Assembly: GCF_002127655.1 (NCBI RefSeq)
Contig: NZ_NEHB01000006.1
Location: 1-38,279, forward strand
Direction: 5' to 3'
Source of the DNA: Janthinobacterium sp. GW456P
GTDB taxonomy: Bacteria; Pseudomonadota; Gammaproteobacteria; Burkholderiales; Burkholderiaceae_D
DNA length: 38,279 nt
Positions 29,382 through 35,145 of the stretch are shown here, one piece after another. Both the position numbers and the translations under genes were made by a program. The notes beneath the pieces were generated by a model. The model saw only the letters and a list, made by a program, of their open reading frames with translations, had not been told where the DNA came from and searched no databases. Each line of letters starts with the position of its first letter. Positions within the stretch are counted from its first letter, which is position 1.

Positions 29382-29782
29382 CAGCGTGCCCCTGCCTTGG
29401 AATAATGTTCTGCCCAGTACGGGAGCGTGTGCGATGCGCCGCAGCAGTGGCGGGAACCCGCTTCGTTGGCAAAAATGTAGTTGACCTCGATGCGCAGCTT
29501 GCCGACCAGGGCGCCCTGCTTGGCCGGTGCGAAAAAGCCCGCACGTTCCAGTGCCTGCGCATCGCTGACGATGAAGGTCAGATTGGCAGCGCCATAGGCG
29601 TGGTAGGTCTTGGCAATCTCATGGATGTGGGCCGTCAGCGCCGCGATGCTGGTGCCCGCGCCGGCTTGCAGCAGAAAACACGTCGGCGCGACGGGGACAA
29701 TGCAATGTTGCAGTGTCGGGTGGATGGTGCTTGATGCCGGGGATATGTCGGCGTAACTGGCAGCGTGCAGCGTGGTTTCCAT
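29381..29782 (-). CDS. Phage protein of unknown function (133 aa)
   Basis: The 133-residue protein starts METTLHAASYADISPASSTI. Two segments look like strands of an alpha-beta fold (IVPVAPTCFLLQAGAGTS and LTFIVSDAQALERAGFF), with a helix near ALTAHIHEIAKTYHAYG. It has scattered cysteines and histidines near the C-terminus (RHCCGASH) without a clear zinc motif. It stands in the early operon with only a coupled 32-residue gene after it. The 121 bp before it hold no convincing gene. I do not recognise the family. Confidence 0.65.
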   Translation of the reverse strand: METTLHAASYADISPASSTIHPTLQHCIVPVAPTCFLLQAGAGTSIAALTAHIHEIAKTYHAYGAANLTFIVSDAQALERAGFFAPAKQGALVGKLRIEVNYIFANEAGSRHCCGASHTLPYWAEHYSKAGAR

Positions 29783-29903
29783 CGGTTTTCCTTATTTCAG
29801 GTTGAACGAGTCCCGCACGCTCAAAAAGGAGCGCTGCAGGGCACAGCAAAAGAGGGAGAGTTACGGTGGCCGGGCTACGGCGGCGCGAGGATAGGCATAG
29901 CCA

Positions 29904-30167
29904 TCAGCATCCTGCCGTCAGGTCCAGGGCCAGCTGGCTGGTGGCTGCCTTGCGCGCATGCTGCGACATCGGGATGCGAATATCGGGTTTGGGCATGGCG
30001 GACAGCGAGAGGGTGCGCAGCACTTCCAGGCCTGCCACGAAAGAGTGCCCGCATTCGGGGTTCTGGCACATGTAGGTGATTTCCTTGAACATGGCGGACA
30101 TTGTGCGGCTTTTGACGGCGCGGACGGTGTATTCGCAATGCGGGCAGGGCAGGCCGATGACTCTCAT
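29904..30167 (-). CDS. ogr: Ogr/Delta-type zinc-finger late-gene activator
   Basis: The 87-residue protein has the Ogr layout. A first cysteine pair C8-x2-C11 (CPHC) and a second C34-x4-C39 (CQNPEC) together bind zinc, with the conserved FVAGLEVL segment after them. In P2, Ogr binds upstream of late promoters and the RNA polymerase alpha subunit to switch on capsid and tail genes. The start was set at 30167 because the frame upstream has no family resemblance, and this ATG overlaps the stop of the gene before it. Unusually for P2, it sits in the early block rather than after gene D. Confidence 0.88.
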   Translation of the reverse strand: MRVIGLPCPHCEYTVRAVKSRTMSAMFKEITYMCQNPECGHSFVAGLEVLRTLSLSAMPKPDIRIPMSQHARKAATSQLALDLTAGC

Positions 30168-30352
30168 TTCAGCTTTCTTTCCACTTGGTACAGGGCGCGA
30201 CCGCGACCCGTCATGTTTTTCGACTGTATGCGTAAGCGCGACTTGACGAGCCATTCAGCCGCCTGATCGATACTTGCCAGCCCCTGGCGCTGGCGCACGA
30301 GTTCCAGCACCGCGCGCTCTTCGTCATTGAGGTGAATTTGATGGTCTGGCAT
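30164..30352 (-). CDS. Small phage protein, possibly DNA-binding (62 aa)
   Basis: The 62-residue protein starts MPDHQIHLNDEERAVLELVR. It is basic toward its C-terminus and carries two helices around a turn (RQGLASIDQAAEWLVKSRLR), which could be a ribbon-helix-helix or small helix-turn-helix. It overlaps the Ogr gene by four bases (ATGA), so the two are co-translated. Function unknown. Confidence 0.65.
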   Translation of the reverse strand: MPDHQIHLNDEERAVLELVRQRQGLASIDQAAEWLVKSRLRIQSKNMTGRGRALYQVERKLK

Positions 30353-30389
30353 TTTCTGTAACTTTAGAGTTGCTCAAAAGTGACTCGGT

Positions 30390-30593
30390 TTAAACGCTGC
30401 GACGCTGTACGCTGTCGATAGTGGCGTCATCCAAGGCGATCACGGCCAAGGCTTCACGCATCACGATCTGGCGCACCAGTACCGCAAGCTCTTCGCCCTG
30501 GTAATTAGCGATAGAGGAAACGAGCTGGTGCTCGTAATCGTCCAAACGCAGCATGACGCGGTGGCTGCGGATACGTTTTGCATCGGGGTACAT
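30390..30593 (-). CDS. Small phage protein with ribbon-helix-helix character (67 aa)
   Basis: The 67-residue protein has a short strand (SHRVMLRLDDYEHQLVSSIA) followed by two helices (EELAVLVRQIVMREALAVI), the pattern of an Arc/MetJ-type DNA-binding dimer. AAGGA lies at a good distance before the ATG. It is the second gene after the divergent control region, a place where P2-like phages carry regulators such as Cox or Apl, but the fold here differs and the role is inferred. Confidence 0.65.
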   Translation of the reverse strand: MYPDAKRIRSHRVMLRLDDYEHQLVSSIANYQGEELAVLVRQIVMREALAVIALDDATIDSVQRRSV

Positions 30594-30603
30594 GACGTGG
30601 TCC

Positions 30604-30807
30604 TTAGTGGGTGAGTTTGGATGCGAGTTCGCGCTTGTAATCGGCGAGGCCGCGCAGGATCAGGAAACGCAGGAACCAGGCGCGGGAGCGTTCTTGCTCG
30701 GCGGCGAGGGCTTCGATTTCCTTCACTTCGCCAGGAGCCATTCGAACGCCAAGAGGCTGGGAGGTGACGCCCTTGGCGGTACGTCCGACTTTTGACAAAT
30801 TATTCAT
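30604..30807 (-). CDS. Ribbon-helix-helix regulator, first early gene (67 aa)
   Basis: The 67-residue protein starts MNNLSKVGRTAKGVTSQPLG. The following strand and two helices (VRMAPGEVKEIEALAAEQER, then RAWFLRFLILRGL) fit the CopG-type ribbon-helix-helix. The ATG at 30807 was chosen over one at 30852 because the latter lies within the operator. As first gene under the early promoter it probably acts as the lytic regulator opposing the divergent repressor. This is inference from position. Confidence 0.68.
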   Translation of the reverse strand: MNNLSKVGRTAKGVTSQPLGVRMAPGEVKEIEALAAEQERSRAWFLRFLILRGLADYKRELASKLTH

Positions 30808-30842
30808 AATGTTATGATCTGTAATCGCTACGGAATGGCGTA

Positions 30843-30872
30843 AATATATCACTCATTTGAGTGATTTGGAAA
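30843..30872 (-). promoter_or_regulatory. Putative early (lytic) promoter
   Basis: On the minus strand TTTCCA (30867-30872) and TATATT (30843-30848) are separated by 18 bp. The spacer is almost exactly filled by the operator palindrome, so a bound repressor would block polymerase. It would drive the early block from the gene at 30604-30807 leftwards. Confidence 0.45.
30848..30865. promoter_or_regulatory. Repressor operator palindrome
   Basis: ATCACTCA-TT-TGAGTGAT is a perfect 8-bp inverted repeat with a 2-bp centre, between divergent early genes and repressor. A second, imperfect copy, ACTCAAATGA (30882-30891), overlaps the repressor start codon. The first site would shut off the early promoter and the second would let the repressor limit its own synthesis. 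Confidence 0.7.
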
Positions 30873-30887
30873 GGTATTTGTACTCAA

Positions 30888-31331
30888 ATGAAGTATTTTT
30901 TTGATCGTCTCAAGGAAGAACGAAAGCGCCTCGGCCTTAATCAGGACGAGTTTGCGGCCCTTGGTGGAGTAAAAAAGGGAGCTCAGTTCAACTATGAAAA
31001 TGGCTCCCGTACGCCGGATTCGGACTACTTAGCGGCCATTGCTGCGGCTGGGGTGGATGTGTTGTATTTGCTGACAGGAGAACATGCGCTGTCTGCGTTG
31101 CCTGCGGATGAGCATGAGCTGTTGACTGGCTATCGAAGTATGGACGTTCGCGGAAAAGCAGGCGTGTTAGGGATGATTGATGGCATGCGCTCACCAACAA
31201 CCCCCGCATCCGAAGCGGGGAACACCGCCCACGTGGAAACCCACGGCAAGATCGGACAAAACTTCGTCGGGAATATCATCGGGCCGCAGACTTTTAATGT
31301 GACTGGTAGCGGACGAAAAAAGGAAAAATAA
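30888..31331 (+). CDS. XRE-family phage repressor (lysogeny regulator)
   Basis: The 147-residue protein has an N-terminal helix-turn-helix of the lambda-repressor/XRE type (residues 4-62: LKEERKRLGLNQDEFAALGG, then FNYENGSRTPDSDYLAAI). It has no S24 peptidase domain (no Ser-Lys self-cleavage region), so, like P2 C, it should not be inactivated by RecA-driven cleavage. A glycine-rich tail (GQNFVGNIIGPQTFNVTG) may serve in assembly. The start at 30888 is preferred over 30861, which lies in the operator. Divergence from the early block and the palindrome between them identify it as the immunity repressor. Confidence 0.85.
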   Translation: MKYFFDRLKEERKRLGLNQDEFAALGGVKKGAQFNYENGSRTPDSDYLAAIAAAGVDVLYLLTGEHALSALPADEHELLTGYRSMDVRGKAGVLGMIDGMRSPTTPASEAGNTAHVETHGKIGQNFVGNIIGPQTFNVTGSGRKKEK

Positions 31332-31563
31332 TCTACAAATTATTTACCTTCTTATGCTTATTGTAATTGCTGCTTGTTTTGTTTGCATACTACGCATAAT
31401 GATCTGATGCATGAAGGTGACGATAAAATCACGATAATCCGAAACTTAATTGGTACCATTACGCCGCTGTAGTCTGCGTTTTATCTCGCCTAGAACTCTT
31501 GGAATCAGCAGCACATGTGGGAGCTGGGCTTGACTAGTTTCTTGGCTGGAAGGCCTCAGTGTA
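31332..31563. other. AT-rich spacer before the cargo gene
   Basis: This 232-bp stretch has no gene. It is AT-rich, with CATAAT near 31394 as a possible -10 box but no good -35 partner. GGAAGG (31548-31553) lies 10 bp before the GTG at 31564 and can serve as ribosome binding site. No clear terminator follows the repressor, so read-through from the repressor promoter into the cargo gene is possible. Confidence 0.45.
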
Positions 31564-33096
31564 GTGGAGGATATAACGCTTAGAAAGCACAAGCCTGGAT
31601 CGAAGGCGACGCTAAATGCGGGGCTACATTACTACCCGAGCCGCGATTCAAAAGAAAAAATCAAGGATATCGTTGACATGAAAAGTGCTGAAGCGGAAAC
31701 TGATGCGGAATTAACCATAACGGATGCTGCCTTATTGCTAGGATTATCACCTGAGTTGTTGAGTTGGCTTACATCTCACGCGCCAAAGAGTCGAGATATA
31801 CGGAAACTTGAGATATCACGAAAGGTTGGCGCGGTCATGATGTTCAGGCAGGCTGAACTTATAGATTTTAACAAATGGTTAGCGAAACCATGGTATGCGG
31901 AACCGGGGAAGCGTCCACACATTCCGTCCGGTATCAAAACAGAAATAGTTACCGAAGCGGGCGGAGCATGTGCAATATGTCATACGAACCCTGACTCTTG
32001 CGAAGCAGCACATATTGATCCAGTCGCACAAAGTAAAAATAATCACCCGCATAATTTGATATGGCTTTGTGCCAACCATCATACTGTCTACGATAAGGGC
32101 AAGGTCGGACCTCGTGATCAAGAAGGGGATTTTGTCAAGTCGTTAAAAATTTCACTGTTGTCCTACCGCAAGATTTTTTTCAGTGTGCAAGCAGAAGTAG
32201 TTCGAAAAGCTTTCTATCTCTTAGAAGCCGGTGCCCGTGCAGAGCTGCTTAACCCGACTACGCCCGAACAGGTTCAGGCAGTCAATAAATTTGCTGAAGA
32301 AATCATTGGAGAGGTGCTTAAGCTCTCAAAGGTAAAGAAGAGCGAAGATAATACTGAGGCATTTGATGCCCTGGCAAAGTTAGATGCAATCACTGCAAGT
32401 CCAGCTTTCTCTGCTGAAAGTAATATAAGAAAGCGTTTGCATGCGCTGACTGAGGTTCGTGAGGAAATTCGCCTCGCCGCAGGGATGGTGAAGTGTCCGT
32501 TATGTAAAGGTGCTGGTCACTACAGTTATCACGATGATTGTCCCGTGTGTGGTGGCGACGGCGCTGTTGAGTCTCGCGTAGCCGACTATTTTGATCCTAG
32601 CGAATTTGATGAGGTTAAATGCGAGCTTTGTGAGGGGAGTGGGCATTTCGATGAGTACGATTCTTGCCCTATATGTCACGGGGACACTCGGCTAGAGCGC
32701 AGAATAGCCGAACGCACCGACTTTGCCGCTTTTCGTAAGGTTAGGTGTCGCTTATGCAAAGGAGGAGGTACCTACGGAAACTACGACAATTGTCCATTTT
32801 GTTCAGGCAGGGGGGAAGTCGCTCGAGGCAAAGACGATACATTTGATCCAAAGGAATTCGGGCAAGTACGTTGTGACGTGTGCAATGGTAGAGGTAGCAC
32901 GAAACATTACGATACTTGTCGCAAGTGCGACGGTAAAGGCGAACTAGAGCAGAGATTGCATGAATTGCGAGATAGGCGTGAATATGAGTTTGTTGAGTGC
33001 CTTGAATGCAAGGGAAGTGGACAGGGAGAGTATGGGGATTGCCGTCAGTGCCGCGGACATGGACAACTTCCAAGATACATCAGGGATAATCTGTAG
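31564..33096 (+). CDS. HNH nuclease fused to five tandem DnaJ-like zinc repeats (phage cargo)
   Basis: The 510-residue protein has four parts. Residues 50-108 resemble an excisionase/MerR-type helix-turn-helix (TITDAALLLGLSPELLSWLT, then FRQAELIDFNKWL). Residues 130-178 form an HNH nuclease: C136-x2-C139, AAHIDP with H150, N164, LCANHH with C169, H172 and H173. Residues 200-305 are helical. Residues 311-500 hold five repeats whose first cysteines are at 311, 353, 395, 437 and 479, exactly 42 apart. Each repeat has two CxxC knuckles, mostly followed by GxG as in DnaJ, 14-15 residues apart. GTG at 31564 is used, with GGAAGG 10 bp upstream; ATG at 31678 would remove 38 residues and no domain. 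The gene is AT-richer than the phage around it and opposes the late genes. The HNH call is firm. A defence or interference role is inferred. Confidence 0.85.
   Translation: MEDITLRKHKPGSKATLNAGLHYYPSRDSKEKIKDIVDMKSAEAETDAELTITDAALLLGLSPELLSWLTSHAPKSRDIRKLEISRKVGAVMMFRQAELIDFNKWLAKPWYAEPGKRPHIPSGIKTEIVTEAGGACAICHTNPDSCEAAHIDPVAQSKNNHPHNLIWLCANHHTVYDKGKVGPRDQEGDFVKSLKISLLSYRKIFFSVQAEVVRKAFYLLEAGARAELLNPTTPEQVQAVNKFAEEIIGEVLKLSKVKKSEDNTEAFDALAKLDAITASPAFSAESNIRKRLHALTEVREEIRLAAGMVKCPLCKGAGHYSYHDDCPVCGGDGAVESRVADYFDPSEFDEVKCELCEGSGHFDEYDSCPICHGDTRLERRIAERTDFAAFRKVRCRLCKGGGTYGNYDNCPFCSGRGEVARGKDDTFDPKEFGQVRCDVCNGRGSTKHYDTCRKCDGKGELEQRLHELRDRREYEFVECLECKGSGQGEYGDCRQCRGHGQLPRYIRDNL
32494..33078 (+). 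repeat. Five 126-bp in-frame repeats encoding zinc-knuckle pairs
   Basis: The first cysteine codon of each unit is at 32494, 32620, 32746, 32872 and 32998, a period of exactly 126 bp. The protein pattern is CxxCxGxG, about 10 residues with Tyr/Asp (HYSYHDD, HFDEYDS, TYGNYDN, STKHYDT, QGEYGD), then CxxCxGxG, then a charged linker (for example FDPSEFDEVK). The DNA copies have diverged, so the expansion is old and kept by selection on protein spacing. Confidence 0.85.
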
Positions 33097-33293
33097 TGCA
33101 TTTCTGAGTATCTCGAGTTAGAGGACTCCGGAGAGTCTACCGATCCTGTTCCACGCGTCCAGATGCTGAGCACTGGGAAAGTGGATCTATCGAAACTTTT
33201 CTGGAAGCTGTTTGTTCATGAGCTGAAAATTTAGAATTCGGCCCCAAGCACGGTCTTGCATCGGCACCACCATTGGGAAAGTTCGCCACCTTT
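33097..33293. other. Spacer between the cargo gene and tail gene D, with an in-frame continuation
   Basis: After the TAG at 33094-33096 the same frame stays open for 45 codons to a TAG at 33232-33234, ending VDLSKLFWKLFVHELKI. It could be a former C-terminus or chance. GACTC-CGGA-GAGTC (33124-33137) is a small hairpin, and ACCTT/AAGGT near 33291-33303 is another at the end of gene D. Neither has a T run, so no convincing terminator separates these convergent genes. Confidence 0.4.
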
Positions 33294-34526
33294 TCAAGGT
33301 TCCTCGGTGTTCTCCCTGATGATGTCGCGCACTTCTTCGATACGCTTCCACGCATGCAGCGCCGCCCGCTTGGCGGCCTGCTTGCTTTTGTAAGTGTGCT
33401 CCAGCGTCTTGAGCATGCCCTTGGCGCCAGCCTGCTCCTGCCCCGTTTTTTTCTTCTTCCTTGCCACGTCGTTCCACTTGGCCAGCACGCCCGTGATGCC
33501 TTCGTCCGGGTCTTTCTCATCCTCGCGCTTGGCCTCCACCGCTTCTGTTTTCGTTTCAAACTCCACCCGCGTGGTAAAGCCGTTGCCGCCCAAGCTGTGG
33601 GTGACCTTGACCGATAGCCAGTCGGTGGCGTCGATCTCGGGCTTGAATCCTGTCACGGTCACGGGCGATTGCGGGAACACGGCCGGGTTGCCCAGGGCCA
33701 GGCTCATTTCAAAGGTGGCCAGGCCGCGCAAGATGCGCTGCCATTCGGCGACGGCGGCCGCGCGTGCATCGGCTTCGCTGGCGAAGGTGGTGCGCAGGCG
33801 TTTGCTGTTGCCGGGCACGCCGGCCACGACGCTGCGGCGGCGCGCGTAGCGCTCGTCGTGCCAGAAGGCGCGCACGCCCGTGTAGGCGTCACTCTCGGCG
33901 CTGTGGTAACGGTGGCCGTCGCCCAGGGCGCGCGTGATGGGGATGACGGGCAGCGCCTTGCCGCTGGCCGTGCGGCTGTCGTTGATGGGGATGAACAGCA
34001 ACTTGTCATTCTTGACGGTGGCCACCGCGTCGTATTTCCTGCCCAGCCGGCGCAGGAAGGCGGCGTCGCTTTCGTGGGTCTGGTCGATGTGCTCGATGGC
34101 AGTGTCGCGCAGGCGCGCCGACACGCCCGATGCCAGCTCGTTGCGAAAGGCGATGGCTTCGATGATGGCGCCCAGGGTGGTCTTGTGGAAGCTGTGTTCC
34201 TGCTGCTGCTTAAACGTGTCGATCAGGTTGGCGGACCGGGCGCGCAGGGTGATGGTGTCGGGCGCGCCGCTGTGCTCCACCTCGTCCACGGTGAACTTGC
34301 CCATGTCGACCAGGCCGGACGCCTGCCAGCCCAGCGCCAGTTCGATCTGCGCGCCGCGCGGCGGCATGGCCAGCTTGCCGTCGCTGTCGTCCAGCGCAAT
34401 GTCGAGCTGGTCGCTCTCGTCACCGCGGCAAAGCGTCAAGGTCAGGTTGATGAGGCGCGGCGAGACGATGGCGGTGATGTCCTTGTCCTCGATGGTGACG
34501 CGGAAGGCGGGGATATGCTCGCTCAT
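33294..34526 (-). CDS. D: Phage tail protein gpD (late control D)
   Basis: The 410-residue protein belongs to the P2 gpD family, a baseplate-hub/tail component comparable to the gp27 part of the T4 hub. The N-terminus PAFRVTIEDKDITAIVSPRL, the segment ANLIDTFKQQQEHSFHKTTLG and the motif DAAFLRRLGRKYDA are characteristic. It is slightly longer than P2 D, with a lysine-rich tail. It overlaps gene U by four bases (ATGA), keeping the E-T-U-D order of P2. It is the last late gene seen. Confidence 0.92.
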   Translation of the reverse strand: MSEHIPAFRVTIEDKDITAIVSPRLINLTLTLCRGDESDQLDIALDDSDGKLAMPPRGAQIELALGWQASGLVDMGKFTVDEVEHSGAPDTITLRARSANLIDTFKQQQEHSFHKTTLGAIIEAIAFRNELASGVSARLRDTAIEHIDQTHESDAAFLRRLGRKYDAVATVKNDKLLFIPINDSRTASGKALPVIPITRALGDGHRYHSAESDAYTGVRAFWHDERYARRRSVVAGVPGNSKRLRTTFASEADARAAAVAEWQRILRGLATFEMSLALGNPAVFPQSPVTVTGFKPEIDATDWLSVKVTHSLGGNGFTTRVEFETKTEAVEAKREDEKDPDEGITGVLAKWNDVARKKKKTGQEQAGAKGMLKTLEHTYKSKQAAKRAALHAWKRIEEVRDIIRENTEEP

Positions 34527-35131
34527 TTAAACTTGTCCGCCGCGCTGCCGATAGCGCCGCTGATGCCGGCGCCGATCTTGTCTTTCATGTCGCTGACGAC
34601 GCCGCCGTATTTCGACGTGATGCCGCCGACCACATTGCCGACCACGCTGCCCACGGCATTCTTCGCCGCGCCGGCCACGCTGCTGGTGATGCCGTCGATG
34701 CTGAGCATGTTTTTCAGGTCGCCGATGTCGCCCAGGCCCACCATGGCCAGCACGCCGTCGTCGTCGCGTTTCAGGGCAATCGAAAATTCCACGCGCCTGG
34801 CGCCGCCGCTGCCGTCGAGGATGGTGCGGCCCTCGGTCATGCTGGTGATGCGGTAGGAGCCAAGGATACGGCCCGTGCCCTGGATCAGTATCCACGATTT
34901 ACCGGTGTCGGCCATCATGCGCAGCGCATCGAGCGAATACAGGGAGCCGGTCAGTTCCGGCGCCACCCAGCCGGACAGGGTAATCGTGTCGTCGCCGGGC
35001 CCCACGTACTGGTGCGCGTCGCGCAGGCCAACGCGGGCTGTGCCGACGTGCTTCCATTCCGTTTGCCGCTGCAGCTCGTGATAGGCCAGCGTGGGCAGGC
35101 TGAAAACGAACATGCCTAAAATCATCATCAT
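34523..35131 (-). CDS. U: Phage tail protein gpU
   Basis: The 202-residue protein belongs to the P2 gpU family, needed for tail completion. The core is FSLPTLAYHELQRQTEWKH, GPGDDTITLSGWVAPELTG and GKSWILIQGTGRILGSYRI. P2 gpU is about 160 residues; the surplus here is a C-terminal alanine- and glycine-rich tail (SSVAGAAKNAVGSVVGNVVG) with repeated small residues. The ATG at 35131 opens with three methionines, and the second or third could also serve. It lies 14 bp after gene T and overlaps D. Confidence 0.9.
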   Translation of the reverse strand: MMMILGMFVFSLPTLAYHELQRQTEWKHVGTARVGLRDAHQYVGPGDDTITLSGWVAPELTGSLYSLDALRMMADTGKSWILIQGTGRILGSYRITSMTEGRTILDGSGGARRVEFSIALKRDDDGVLAMVGLGDIGDLKNMLSIDGITSSVAGAAKNAVGSVVGNVVGGITSKYGGVVSDMKDKIGAGISGAIGSAADKFK

Positions 35132-35145
35132 GGTGCTGTTCTTTC

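Noticed and set aside
29783..29903. Possible extra small gene between the ogr gene and the 133-residue gene
   Set aside because: The only minus-strand frame of note has no ATG and only late, weak start codons, with no ribosome binding site.
32494..33078. Reading the zinc repeats as a true DnaJ chaperone
   Set aside because: There is no J domain or DnaJ C-terminal domain, and there are ten knuckles instead of four; only the knuckle type is shared.
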